From positions 1 to 64,000 of the forward strand of contig JAHHTW010000006.1 of assembly GCA_020024265.1 (NCBI GenBank): a stretch of DNA of 64,000 nt, written 5' to 3'. Shown in pieces: positions 23,460 to 32,509 of this stretch. The notes under the pieces are model-generated. The model had not been told where the DNA came from. It did not search any database and saw nothing but the letters and a program-made list of their open reading frames with translations. The position numbers and the translations under genes are program-made. How positions within the stretch are numbered: position 1 is the stretch's first letter; each line of letters starts with the position of its first letter. Source of the DNA: Anaerotignum sp. Lineage in GTDB: Bacteria > Bacillota > Clostridia > Lachnospirales > Anaerotignaceae.

Positions 23460-25901
23460 TCAATTTTGTGGATTGAAAGACAAATGAAAACGCACCTTTC
23501 CATGTTTTTCTTTTTTTGCCTTTTCCACACAATACAATACAAATGCCTTCAAACGCTCTGCATCCTTTGCCTTAACAAAAATCTGCCAGCGGTATTCTCC
23601 ACGAAATTTCTGCAATACTGCCGGCGATGGTCCAACAATGGTAAACCCTGTTTTCTGATTGTAATATGTCATCGCAGCAGCAAGATATCGTATGCTTTCC
23701 ACAACCTCCTGTTCTTTTTCTCCACTGATGAGTACCGAAAAAATATTCGTAAACGGCGGATATTCCATAGCCTCCCGCAGCCGAATTTCTGCCTCATAAA
23801 ATCCATGATAATCCTGTGCCGCCGCAAAACGCACGGCATGGCTTTCCGGCTGATATGTCTGGACATACACCCTGCCGGACAGTGCATCTCTGCCGGCACG
23901 CCCTGCCGCCTGCGTAATCAGCTGAAAGCAGGTTTCTGTTGCTGCATATCCACCCGTATTGAGTGACAAGTCTGCTGCCATAATCCCCACAAGGGTGACA
24001 TTGGGAAAATCATGCCCCTTTGCAATCATCTGTGTGCCTACCAGTATATCTGCTTGTCCATTTCCAAATTGCTCCAAAATACGTGCATGACTGCCCTTTT
24101 GCATTGTGGTATCCAAATCCATACGCAATACACGTGCCTGCGGAAAGCGTCTTTTCGTTTCCTCCTCGATTTTCTCTGTTCCCGTACCAAAATAGCGGAT
24201 GTATGGCGAACCACAGGAGGGGCAGTTTTTTGGGATTTCTGCCTGTCTGCCGCAATAATGGCAAAGCAGAGCGTTTTCTTTGGCATGATACGTATACGTG
24301 ATATTGCATTCCGGACAGGTCAATGCCTCTCCACAGCTGCGACAGGATATGAATGTAGCATATCCTCTGCGGTTCAAAAACAGCATCGTTTGCTGCCCAT
24401 TTTTGAGATTTTCCTCTACTGCCTGCTGCAATTGCCTGCTAAAGGGCGAACGATTGCCCTCCTCCAATTCCTTACGCATATCCACAATGTACGTATCCGG
24501 CAAACGGCTGCCTTTGGTACGCTGCTTTAGTTCCAACAAGAGATATTCTCCCTGTTGTGCATGGTAATAGCTTGTCATATCCGGCGTTGCGCTGCCCATC
24601 ACCAGCAATGCCCCTGTCAATTCCGAAAGCTTCACTGCAACATCCCGTGTATGATATTTGGGTGTAATATCGGAATAATAGCTGCTCTCATGCGACTCAT
24701 CCATCACGATGACACCCACATCCGAAAACGGCGTAAACAATGCAGAACGTGGGCCAATCATGACTGATATTTCCCCATCCCGTGCTTTTTTCCACTGGTC
24801 TAATCGCTCGCCCATAGACAGCCGACTGTGTGTTACAGAAACCGCAGCGCCAAATCGTGAAATAAAACGTTCCATGATTTGCGGTGTCAGAGAAATTTCC
24901 GGTACCAGCACAATTGCCTGCTTGCCTTGTGTGATGACTTTTTGTATGAGCTGCATATAAATCTCTGTTTTTCCGCTTCCTGTCACACCATGCAGCAATA
25001 CCGGTTTTTTCTCCGTTTTCTCCATTTCCTCATACAGCAGCGATAACGCTCTTGCCTGCTCTGGTGTAGGGGCAAACGGAAAGGATTTTTCAAAATCCTT
25101 TGCACAAAACACATTGCGTTTTTCTTCCTGCCGATATTCTATGATTGCACCTTTTTTGGTTAGTGTTTGTATGGTGGAAGTGGTTACAGATGCTTTTTCC
25201 TTGAGATCTGCAAGACTTTGTTTGCCTTCCAGCTCCAAAACAGCCAACACACGACATTGCCCTGCCATTCGTTGGCTGCGTTCTGCCTTTTGTCGTACCT
25301 GCCGCAAAAGCTCCTCATCCTCTGTCAAAGAGAATATCCTGATTTCTTTTTTATATGTGCTGCGATGCGTTTTTTGCCTGAGCGCAATCACCTTCTTTTC
25401 TTTCAGACATTGTAATGCATGTGTCACCCGTCCGCCATATTCCCGTTCCAAATCCTGTATCGGCATGGTACCGCCATGCTCCTGTAAAAAATCAAATAAT
25501 TTCTGCTCACTCTTTGTCAAATTGCTTGGCAAATCCGTTCTCAGCTCCGCATACCAAAGGCTTTTGGTACGGATTCCGGCAGGCATAATTGCCTGAAAGC
25601 ATTGATTGAGTGTACAAAAATACGTTTTTTTCATCCACTGTGCCAGCGTAAGCATGGTGGGTGTAAAAATCGGTTTGCCTTCATCCAGCACTTCCAAAAT
25701 CGCTTTGACCTTATTTTCCGGCACCTGCGTTGTTTTTGTCAAAGCAAGTACATAACCTTCCTTCTTGCCATTGCGCTGCCCAAAAGGTACCATCACACGC
25801 ACGCCCACAGCAATGCTTTGCTCCAGTGCCTTTGGCACAAGGTAGTCAAACAAGCGGTCTACCTTTGCATGATTTGCATCTATAATCACCTGTGCGTACA
25901 T
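23460..25901 (-). CDS. priA: Primosomal protein N' (PriA helicase)
   Basis: An 813-residue replication restart helicase. The N-terminal 3'-DNA-binding domain (1-110) is followed by a winged helix, then helicase motifs: Walker A HGVTGSGKTEIY near 303-314 and the DEAH-like VMDESHESSY near 395-404. A zinc-binding insertion contains paired CxxC motifs (SCRSCGEALTCPEC, LCHYCGR, NCPSCG, about 524-580). A C-terminal helicase lobe has AGRAGR near 690. Length is normal. It lies upstream of def, as in Bacillus, but coaBC is missing between it and rpoZ. Confidence 0.96.
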   Translation of the reverse strand: MYAQVIIDANHAKVDRLFDYLVPKALEQSIAVGVRVMVPFGQRNGKKEGYVLALTKTTQVPENKVKAILEVLDEGKPIFTPTMLTLAQWMKKTYFCTLNQCFQAIMPAGIRTKSLWYAELRTDLPSNLTKSEQKLFDFLQEHGGTMPIQDLEREYGGRVTHALQCLKEKKVIALRQKTHRSTYKKEIRIFSLTEDEELLRQVRQKAERSQRMAGQCRVLAVLELEGKQSLADLKEKASVTTSTIQTLTKKGAIIEYRQEEKRNVFCAKDFEKSFPFAPTPEQARALSLLYEEMEKTEKKPVLLHGVTGSGKTEIYMQLIQKVITQGKQAIVLVPEISLTPQIMERFISRFGAAVSVTHSRLSMGERLDQWKKARDGEISVMIGPRSALFTPFSDVGVIVMDESHESSYYSDITPKYHTRDVAVKLSELTGALLVMGSATPDMTSYYHAQQGEYLLLELKQRTKGSRLPDTYIVDMRKELEEGNRSPFSRQLQQAVEENLKNGQQTMLFLNRRGYATFISCRSCGEALTCPECNITYTYHAKENALLCHYCGRQAEIPKNCPSCGSPYIRYFGTGTEKIEEETKRRFPQARVLRMDLDTTMQKGSHARILEQFGNGQADILVGTQMIAKGHDFPNVTLVGIMAADLSLNTGGYAATETCFQLITQAAGRAGRDALSGRVYVQTYQPESHAVRFAAAQDYHGFYEAEIRLREAMEYPPFTNIFSVLISGEKEQEVVESIRYLAAAMTYYNQKTGFTIVGPSPAVLQKFRGEYRWQIFVKAKDAERLKAFVLYCVEKAKKEKHGKVRFHLSFNPQN

Positions 25902-25954
25902 ATTCCCTCCATCAAGCTCTCAAAGACTATTCGTTATCATATCTATAATGTCAG

Positions 25955-25980
25955 AAAAGTCGGAGAAATTCTCCGACTCT
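25955..25980 (-). terminator. Probable terminator after rpoZ
   Basis: A minus-strand stem AGTCGGAGAA with TCTCCGACT (25978-25959) followed by a short TTTTCTG tail. The tract is weak, so some read-through into priA is plausible. Confidence 0.5.
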
Positions 25981-26031
25981 TCCAAGTACGCCCATACAAT
26001 GGATGAAAAACCTGTATGGTGCTGCTTCTGC

Positions 26032-26334
26032 TTAACCCTCTGTTGCTTCGCTTGCTTGTGCAGCTGCTTCTTCTGTATCTGCCTGCACTTGCTCTGTCTG
26101 TAATTCTTCTGTATAACCCTGACGCACTTTGATTTTCCCTTGATACAGTTCATTGACTGCAATGGAAACCGGCTTATTCACCTTTGTATCACTTACCAGC
26201 ATTTCCGCATGGTCTACCAGCTGTCTTGCACGCTTTGCAGCTGCAATAACAATGGTATATCTGCTGGCAATGGTAATATCCTCTGCATTTTTTGTAATCA
26301 CTTCCAGCAAGTCTGTATAAGATGGTCTTAACAT
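26032..26334 (-). CDS. rpoZ: RNA polymerase omega subunit
   Basis: A 100-residue omega subunit, which stabilises beta-prime folding. The conserved N-terminal half begins MLRPSYTDL and contains YTIVIAAAKRARQL near 26-39; NKPVSIAVNELYQGKI follows near 52-67. The C-terminal third is a low-complexity acidic Gln/Glu/Ala tail not needed for the fold. The start is ATG 26334, about 10 bases after AAGGAG; a TTG six bases upstream is also in frame. It directly follows gmk, the common gmk-rpoZ order. Confidence 0.93.
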   Translation of the reverse strand: MLRPSYTDLLEVITKNAEDITIASRYTIVIAAAKRARQLVDHAEMLVSDTKVNKPVSIAVNELYQGKIKVRQGYTEELQTEQVQADTEEAAAQASEATEG

Positions 26335-26336
26335 AA

Positions 26337-26945
26337 TCAAATCTCTCCTTTGAATACCTTTTGAATTTCTTGGTTCCTACTGCATTTCATAGTTTCGGCA
26401 TGCACAATATCCAATATATCCTCCGTTGCCTGTTCTACGGTATCGTTGATGACTACATAGTCATATTTCTGTACCAGTTCCATTTCTTCAATGGCACGAT
26501 GAATACGGCGATTGATGGTTTCTTCATCTTCCGTCCCTCTATTTGTCAGTCGTCTGCCGAGTTCTTCCAAATTGGGAGGTACCAGAAAAATCAGCACACC
26601 TTCCGGATACAGCTTTTTGATTTGCAATGCGCCTTGCACTTCGATTTCCAAAATGACGTTTTGCCCCTTTTGCAGCTGTTCTGTGACATATGCTCTGGGG
26701 GTTCCATAGCAATTTCCGCAAAATTCAGCCCACTCCAAAAGCTCCTGATGTGCAATCATTTCCTCAAATTCCTCTTTGGTGCGAAAGAAATAATGCACCC
26801 CATTTTCTTCATATGGTCTTGGTGCCCGTGTTGTGGCTGATATGGAAAGAGAAAAATTTTCTTTCTTTGTCAACTCTCCCACAATGGTGCCCTTTCCTGA
26901 ACCGGAAGGACCGGAAATGATCACCAAAAGTCCCTGTTTTTTCAT
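26337..26945 (-). CDS. gmk: Guanylate kinase
   Basis: A 202-residue enzyme phosphorylating GMP to GDP. The P-loop SGPSGSGKGT lies at about 10-19; GMP-binding residues are in SISATTRAPRPYEENGVHYFF (two blocks, about 34-53) and the lid region RRLTNRGTEDEETINRR near 129-146. Length is typical. Its ATG overlaps the remA stop by four bases and rpoZ follows after two bases, so the three genes are tightly coupled. Confidence 0.97.
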   Translation of the reverse strand: MKKQGLLVIISGPSGSGKGTIVGELTKKENFSLSISATTRAPRPYEENGVHYFFRTKEEFEEMIAHQELLEWAEFCGNCYGTPRAYVTEQLQKGQNVILEIEVQGALQIKKLYPEGVLIFLVPPNLEELGRRLTNRGTEDEETINRRIHRAIEEMELVQKYDYVVINDTVEQATEDILDIVHAETMKCSRNQEIQKVFKGEI

Positions 26946-27205
26946 GTTATACTCCCCTTCTGTTCTGCTGCAAGGCGGCTGCCTATGGTTTCCGGCATAT
27001 TGGGTGAAAGCACCACACTGCTATTATCCATCACAATGACACATCTCGTTTTTCTACCATATGTCGCATCAATGAGCCTGCTGTTTTCCTTCGCCTCTTG
27101 TATGATGCGCTTGATTGGTGCAGACTCCGGACTGATGATCGCAATGATACGGTTTGCAGAAACCACGTTCCCATAGCCAATATTTAAAAATTGTATCTTA
27201 TCCAT
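26942..27205 (-). CDS. remA: RemA family regulator (DUF370)
   Basis: An 87-residue RemA protein. The family pattern is clear: FLNIGYGNVVSANRIIAIISPESAPIKRI (two blocks, about 6-34) and DATYGRKTRCVIVMD (about 46-60), then SSVVLSPNMPETIGSR. RemA forms rings that bind DNA and activates matrix and osmoprotection genes in Bacillus; in Clostridia its targets are unknown. It lies between yicC (4-base gap) and gmk (4-base overlap), the conserved context. Confidence 0.95.
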   Translation of the reverse strand: MDKIQFLNIGYGNVVSANRIIAIISPESAPIKRIIQEAKENSRLIDATYGRKTRCVIVMDNSSVVLSPNMPETIGSRLAAEQKGSIT

Positions 27206-27209
27206 AGAA

Positions 27210-28097
27210 TCACTCCAGATTTTGGATTTGTTCCCGAATTTTTTCGATTTCGCTTTTCAGTTCAATGGTCGCTTTGACAATACGAATATCATTCGCCTTG
27301 GATGCCATGGTATTGCATTCTCTGTTCATTTCCTGTACAAGAAAGTCCAGCTTTCTGCCCACCTGACCACCATGCTCCAATATTTCATCCAGCTGCAACA
27401 AATGGCTGTCCATTCTTGTCAGTTCCTCATCAATACAGCCCTTATCTGCAAATATTGCAACTTCCATTGCCACACGCTGTGCATCAATCTGGGGCTGTCC
27501 CAAAAGCTCTGTCAAACGATTTTGCAGCTTTTCCTGATATTCCTGAACGACCAAGGGTGCATACTCCTTGACTTCTTCTATCCGTTCACGGATATATGCG
27601 CCTTTTTTCAATATATCCTGTTTCAGGTTTTCGCCTTCTGTGCTGCGCATCCGTACAAACGCTGCAATTGCTGCTTCCAGCGCAGGCAAAAGTGCTGCCC
27701 AAACGACCGCATCCTCCTGCTGTGCTTTTTCTACTGTCAGCACATCCGGAAATTTTGCTGTCAAAGAAAGCAAATCTGCACCATTGACTGCCAGCAGATT
27801 TTCCAGCTCTCTGAGTTTTGCACCATACGCCTGTGCCAAACCGGTATTGAGCTTTACCGTCACATCCGACTCCGCAAAAGACTCAAATGTAATGTATACG
27901 TCTGTTTTTCCACGAAAAATATCTTGCAGCAAACGCTTTTTGATTTTGTCCTCCAAGCTTACCAAGGCCCTCGGAAGCTTGATATTCATATCATTGTAGC
28001 GGTGGTTTACGGACTTGATTTCTACCACAAAGCGGCGATCCTCTGTCAAATATTCCCCACGGCCATAGCCTGTCATACTTCTAATATTTGTACACAT
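27210..28097 (-). CDS. yicC: YicC/YloC family endoribonuclease
   Basis: A 295-residue YicC-family protein. The N-terminal motif MTGYGR lies near residue 8, followed by EIKSVNHRYNDMNIKLPR near 27-44, and the C-terminal DUF1732 part carries QEMNRECNTMASKA near 258-271 and the ending IRIVKATIELKSEIEKIREQ (two blocks). YicC proteins are RNases affecting small-RNA and mRNA decay (established for E. coli). First gene of the yicC-remA-gmk-rpoZ operon, with a good promoter at 28153-28181. Confidence 0.93.
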   Translation of the reverse strand: MCTNIRSMTGYGRGEYLTEDRRFVVEIKSVNHRYNDMNIKLPRALVSLEDKIKKRLLQDIFRGKTDVYITFESFAESDVTVKLNTGLAQAYGAKLRELENLLAVNGADLLSLTAKFPDVLTVEKAQQEDAVVWAALLPALEAAIAAFVRMRSTEGENLKQDILKKGAYIRERIEEVKEYAPLVVQEYQEKLQNRLTELLGQPQIDAQRVAMEVAIFADKGCIDEELTRMDSHLLQLDEILEHGGQVGRKLDFLVQEMNRECNTMASKANDIRIVKATIELKSEIEKIREQIQNLE

Positions 28098-28152
28098 GTT
28101 CTTTCCCCTTTTTTCGTTTCACACCATTGCAATGCGTGCTATAATGGGTTAT

Positions 28153-28181
28153 ATTATATCTGCTTTTTGGCATATATGCAA
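28153..28181 (-). promoter_or_regulatory. Promoter of the yicC-rpoZ operon
   Basis: Minus-strand TTGCAT (28181-28176), a 17-base spacer and TATAAT (28158-28153). Confidence 0.75.
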
Positions 28182-28244
28182 TAAAAAACACAAATTGTAT
28201 CCATTATTTTTAATCAGATTTTAATATTTCTTTTTTTGCCTTGC

Positions 28245-28274
28245 TTGCCCTATGCAAGGAAACCATGATATACT
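28245..28274 (+). promoter_or_regulatory. Promoter of rqcH
   Basis: TTGCCC (28245-28250), an 18-base spacer and TATACT (28269-28274) with an upstream TG (extended -10). Divergent from the yicC promoter in the same 221-base gap. Confidence 0.6.
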
Positions 28275-28318
28275 ATTTTTTTGACAACCATCATAATCCA
28301 TAAAAGGAGGGATGCTCT

Positions 28319-30085
28319 ATGGCACTGGACGGCATTACTACCGCAGCCATCGTATCCGAATTAAAAGATAAATTGCTGGGTGGACGTATTGACAAAGTGC
28401 ATCAGCCATTGGCAGACGAAATCCGTTTCTCTGTACGCTCCATGGGCGAAAATTACAGAGTGCTGGCTTCTGCCAACACCGCACACCCAAGAATGCATAT
28501 CACAAAAACCAGCAGGGAAAATCCCATGACTGCACCATTGTTTTGTATGGTACTACGCAAGCATATCGCAGGTGGAAAAATCGTTGATATCTATCAGCCG
28601 GATTTTGAACGCATCATCATACTGAAAATCGAATCGTCCAATGAAATGGGAGATCTGACCATCAAAAACCTCATTTTGGAAATCATGGGAAAACACAGCA
28701 ATCTCATTTTGACAGATGAAAATCACAAAATACTGGATTCCATCAAGCGTGTATCTCACGACAAAAGCTCTGTGCGTGAGGTACTTCCCGGAAAAACCTA
28801 TGTATTTCCGCCCTCACAAAACAAAAAAAATCCACTGTTCCTAAATGAAACAGAGTTTGGGCATTTGCTGCATAGACAGGAAGGTATGAAAATACAGGAC
28901 TTTCTTTATAAATCATATACCGGCATCAGCCCCATTATGGCAGCCGAGTTCTGCTATCGTGCCAATCAGGACGGCTCCGATGCCTGTCAACAAATGACTG
29001 CCCAGCGAGAAGCACAGCTCTTTCAGTCTTTCTCCCATGCTATGGATGCGGTCAAATCCTCACAGTTTCAGCCGCAGATTTACTATCAAAAACAGGGTGG
29101 CAAAATATTGGATTTTGCCGTATTGCCCATGACGCAATTCGGAACATGCTATGCAAAACCCTTCCATACGGTGTCCGAAGTTTTGGAAGCATTTTATACC
29201 GAACATGACAATGCTGCCCACATCAAACAGAAGGCACATGACACACGCCGTCTTGTTGTGACAAATATTGAGCGTTGTATCAAGAAAAAAGAAATCCAGC
29301 AAAAAACATTACAGGATGTTTCCGAAAAAGACAAATGGAAACGTTGCGGCGCATTGATTACTGCAAATATCTATGCCATTGCACAAGGTGCTACCAAATG
29401 CAAGGTCATCGACTTTTACGATACAGATATGCCGGAAATCGAAATTCCGCTTGATCCAACCAAAACACCTTCGGAAAATGCACAAAAATATTTCAATAAA
29501 TACAACAAAGCAAAACGTACCCTTGCCGCATTGGAAATACAGAAAAAACAAAATGACGAAGAACTGCTTTATTTGGAGAGTGTACTCAATGCTTTGGACA
29601 CCGTAAAAGACGATGCAGACCTTGTCGAAATCCGTACCGAGCTTGCCGACAGCGGTTTCCTTCGCAGGCAAGCACAGAAAAAAGGACAAAACAAACCCAA
29701 GAAAGCAAAACCGATGCATTTTATATCCTCAGACGGCTATGAAATTCTGGTCGGAAAAAGCAATCTGCAAAATGACGAGCTTACGTTACGCACCGCAGAA
29801 GCAACCGATCTTTGGCTACACACCAAGGATATTCCCGGTTCTCATGTCATCATCCGCACCAATGGACAATCGGATGTGCCCATCCCAACATTGGAAGAAG
29901 CCGCAAACCTTGCGGCATGGTTCAGCAAAGCAAAAAACAGCAGTATGGTACCCATTGACTACACACAGCGTAAAAATGTCAAAAAACCAAATGGGGCAAA
30001 GCCGGGTATGGTCATTTATCTCACAAACAAAACCATATATGTCACACCATCTGAAGAAAAAGTAAATCAAATGAAATCCGAGTAA
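28319..30085 (+). CDS. rqcH: Ribosome quality control protein RqcH (NFACT/FbpA-type)
   Basis: A 588-residue NFACT protein that binds obstructed 50S subunits and directs Ala tailing of stalled peptides; it was formerly called fibronectin-binding protein. The NFACT-N domain (about 1-210) has LLGGRIDKVHQP near 18-29 and AHPRMHITK near 58-66. A helix-hairpin-helix and long coiled-coil region (about 260-450) is followed by NFACT-R (about 455-570) with DLWLHTKDIPGSHVIIRT near 500-517. AAAGGAGGG lies before ATG 28319. It is monocistronic, with a divergent yicC neighbour and the terminator at 30125-30157. Confidence 0.95.
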   Translation: MALDGITTAAIVSELKDKLLGGRIDKVHQPLADEIRFSVRSMGENYRVLASANTAHPRMHITKTSRENPMTAPLFCMVLRKHIAGGKIVDIYQPDFERIIILKIESSNEMGDLTIKNLILEIMGKHSNLILTDENHKILDSIKRVSHDKSSVREVLPGKTYVFPPSQNKKNPLFLNETEFGHLLHRQEGMKIQDFLYKSYTGISPIMAAEFCYRANQDGSDACQQMTAQREAQLFQSFSHAMDAVKSSQFQPQIYYQKQGGKILDFAVLPMTQFGTCYAKPFHTVSEVLEAFYTEHDNAAHIKQKAHDTRRLVVTNIERCIKKKEIQQKTLQDVSEKDKWKRCGALITANIYAIAQGATKCKVIDFYDTDMPEIEIPLDPTKTPSENAQKYFNKYNKAKRTLAALEIQKKQNDEELLYLESVLNALDTVKDDADLVEIRTELADSGFLRRQAQKKGQNKPKKAKPMHFISSDGYEILVGKSNLQNDELTLRTAEATDLWLHTKDIPGSHVIIRTNGQSDVPIPTLEEAANLAAWFSKAKNSSMVPIDYTQRKNVKKPNGAKPGMVIYLTNKTIYVTPSEEKVNQMKSE

Positions 30086-30124
30086 TTTGCTTTTTTGCCT
30101 TGCGCTCCCACAAATCGCACATAC

Positions 30125-30157
30125 ATCAAACCCCTTGGGAATACATCCCAAGGGGTT
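30125..30157. terminator. Strong hairpin between convergent genes
   Basis: A 14-bp GC-rich stem (CAAACCCCTTGGGA with its complement) and a 5-base loop. The T-tracts are short, but the position after rqcH and after the minus-strand gene ending at 30191 fits a bidirectional terminator. Confidence 0.65.
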
Positions 30158-30190
30158 TGACAATGGGGCAACAACCGATATCTGAAAGAC

Positions 30191-30565
30191 TTATACCGTG
30201 CCAAAAAATTGATGGAGCATATCCATGCACGCAAAGAATCCTTCCGGATAAGCGGAATGTCCCATTGCATGTACTTCTGTTTTGTCTGTATTTCGGATAT
30301 GCAATGCCCAGCCATCCCCTGCACACAAACATGCTGCAAACTCACAAAATCCATCCCATTTTTCTATTTCGTATTCCTGTAATTTTGTATCCAAAATCCG
30401 TACTGCATCCATACCAATGCTTTTTTCTATATGTACGGGGAGATCCTCTCTGCATTTTTGAAAATCTATGATGACATCTGCCGCCTGCACATTGCGCTGC
30501 AAACGATACCACGCCATAAAACCATCCTGCTTCCCATAACGAAATGAAAAAGACTCCACTTCCAT
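30191..30565 (-). CDS. Hypothetical protein, 124 aa
   Basis: A soluble 124-residue protein I do not recognise. AAAGGGTGTCAGCAGT precedes the ATG. The composition is balanced and protein-like: a basic aromatic N terminus (SFSFRYGKQDGFMAWYRLQR), a central VIIDFQKC and a Cys-rich middle (FCEFAACLCAGDGWALH) before a C-terminal helix (FFACMDMLHQFFG). There are no membrane or signal segments. It lies downstream of rny's stop region and convergent to rqcH. Five cysteines in the C-terminal half might suggest metal binding, but there is no CxxC pair pattern. Function unknown. Confidence 0.55.
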   Translation of the reverse strand: MEVESFSFRYGKQDGFMAWYRLQRNVQAADVIIDFQKCREDLPVHIEKSIGMDAVRILDTKLQEYEIEKWDGFCEFAACLCAGDGWALHIRNTDKTEVHAMGHSAYPEGFFACMDMLHQFFGTV

Positions 30566-30645
30566 ACTGCTGACACCCTTTCTTCTGATCGATGATACAA
30601 AAAAGCGTCCAAAAGAAAATTTCCTTTGAACGCCATTTTTATTTT

Positions 30646-32184
30646 TTATTTCGCATATTCCACTGCTCTTGTTTCACGAATCATATTGACTTTAATCTGA
30701 CCGGGATACTTGAGTTCTTCTTCAATTCTCTTTGCAATATCACGTGCAAGCAGTGTCATGCCATCATCGTTGACTTCTTCCGGTACCACCACGATACGCA
30801 GTTCACGTCCTGCCTGAATGGCAAAGGATTTTTCTACCCCCTTGAAGCTGTCTGCAATTTCTTCCAGCTTTTGCAAACGCTTGATGTAGGATTCGAGTGT
30901 TTCTCGTCTTGCACCAGGTCTTGCAGCGGAAATGGCATCTGCCGCCTGTACCAATACCGCAATGATGCTTTGCGGTTCCACATCACCATGATGTGCTTCC
31001 ACAGCATTGATGATAATATTGTTTTCTTTATAGCGCTTCAAAAGACTTACCCCAATGCTGATATGAGAGCCTTCCATTTCGTGGTCGATACTCTTGCCAA
31101 TATCATGCAGCAAGCCTGCACGCTTTGCCATATTGACATCTACCCCCAGCTCCGCTGCCATCAAACCAGCCAAATGAGATACCTCTATGGAATGTTTGAG
31201 TACATTTTGTCCATAGCTTGTTCTGTATTTCAGCTTACCCAGCAAACGGATGATTTCCGGATGCAGTCCATTGACACCCGTATCAAATGTTGCAGCTTCG
31301 CCCTCATCACGAATGATGGTTTCGACTTCTTTTTTCGCCTTTTCCACCATTTCCTCAATACGAGAAGGATGCACACGACCATCCACAATCAATTTTTCCA
31401 GTGCAATTCTTGCAATCTCTCTGCGAATTGGATCAAAGCCGGACAAAATTACTGCTTCCGGTGTATCATCAATGATCAGATCAATACCTGTCAATGTTTC
31501 CAGCGCACGGATATTTCTGCCTTCACGACCTATGATACGTCCCTTCATTTCATCATTTGGCAGCTGTACCACAGAAACCGTGGTTTCCGCCACATGATCC
31601 ACCGCGCATCTTTGAATCGCATTTGCCACGATTTCACGTGCACGCTTGTCCGCTTCCATTTTCGCTTTACTTTCCATATCCTTAATCATGAGTGTTGCCT
31701 CATGCTTGACATCAGCCTCTACCATTGTCAAAATTTGATTTTTCGCTTCTTCTGTTGTCAATCCGGAAATACGTTCCAGCTCTTGCAGTTGTTTTTCGTG
31801 CAGCTCTTTTGTAGCTTCTTTCTGCTTCTCCAGCTCCTCAAACTTCCTGCTCATCTGTTCTTCTTTGCGCTCCAAAGATTCTGTTTTGCGATCCAGTGCT
31901 TCTTCCTTTTGGAACAAACGCCTTTCGCTTCTTTGCAACTCATTTCGTCTGTCACGTACTTCTCTGTCCAGTTCATTCTTTGCTCTGATACTGTCTTCCT
32001 TGGCCTCCAGGAGGATTTCTTTCTTTCTTGCCTCTGCATCTTTTACGGCCTCATCCACAATCTTTTCAGCGCGTTCTTCTGCCACGCCAACCTTTGCTTC
32101 TGCAATACGCTTTCTGTAAAAAATCCCGACAATCATCCCCAGAAGGAGTCCAATCACAGCACAGATAATCGTTATCGGTTCTAT
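30646..32184 (-). CDS. rny: Ribonuclease Y, apparent AUA start
   Basis: A 512-residue RNase Y, the membrane-anchored endonuclease initiating mRNA decay. The N-terminal membrane helix (about 3-25, ITIICAVIGLLLGMIVG) is followed by a long charged coiled coil (30-200), a KH domain (about 205-275, with MKGRIIGREGRNIRALE) and the HD domain (about 325-425, with AGLLHDIGKSIDHE). An excellent GGGAGGTG (32191-32199) is 8 bases before an in-frame ATA at 32184; no ATG, GTG or TTG fits that site. Starting there gives the normal family length and a full anchor. An in-frame TTG at 32220 lacks a ribosome binding site. Transcribed from 32366-32394. Confidence 0.93.
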   Translation of the reverse strand: MEPITIICAVIGLLLGMIVGIFYRKRIAEAKVGVAEERAEKIVDEAVKDAEARKKEILLEAKEDSIRAKNELDREVRDRRNELQRSERRLFQKEEALDRKTESLERKEEQMSRKFEELEKQKEATKELHEKQLQELERISGLTTEEAKNQILTMVEADVKHEATLMIKDMESKAKMEADKRAREIVANAIQRCAVDHVAETTVSVVQLPNDEMKGRIIGREGRNIRALETLTGIDLIIDDTPEAVILSGFDPIRREIARIALEKLIVDGRVHPSRIEEMVEKAKKEVETIIRDEGEAATFDTGVNGLHPEIIRLLGKLKYRTSYGQNVLKHSIEVSHLAGLMAAELGVDVNMAKRAGLLHDIGKSIDHEMEGSHISIGVSLLKRYKENNIIINAVEAHHGDVEPQSIIAVLVQAADAISAARPGARRETLESYIKRLQKLEEIADSFKGVEKSFAIQAGRELRIVVVPEEVNDDGMTLLARDIAKRIEEELKYPGQIKVNMIRETRAVEYAK

Positions 32185-32365
32185 GAAAAACACCTCCCTT
32201 AAAATTTTCCAGAACTGCAAATGAAAGATGTCAGTTTCACGTCATTGCCTTCCTTACGCCCCATATTAGGTCAAAAATCACGCATACACCATTACTTTTA
32301 TTCTCATCTGCATTCTTTTTCTTCTTATGATTTTTCTCATAAGTGATGCGATAAACACCCTTTCT

Positions 32366-32394
32366 ATTTTATAGCTTTTTGGGATACCTGTCAA
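32366..32394 (-). promoter_or_regulatory. Promoter of rny
   Basis: Minus-strand consensus TTGACA (32394-32389), a 17-base spacer and TAAAAT (32371-32366). It leaves a leader of about 175 bases containing a small hairpin (32323-32343) with no obvious known RNA. Confidence 0.75.
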
Positions 32395-32509
32395 GTCAGT
32401 TTTCACATTTTGCCCTGCTCCGATTCGTGCAAACAGTCCAAAAATACAGTGCTTTTTCTCTCTTTATTACCAAAGTTATACAAAAAAATGTCATATAAAA
32501 GAGATGTTG

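Noticed and set aside
30592..32202. A 536-codon open frame on the plus strand
   Set aside because: It is the antisense shadow of rny, with Cys/Phe-rich composition and no domains.
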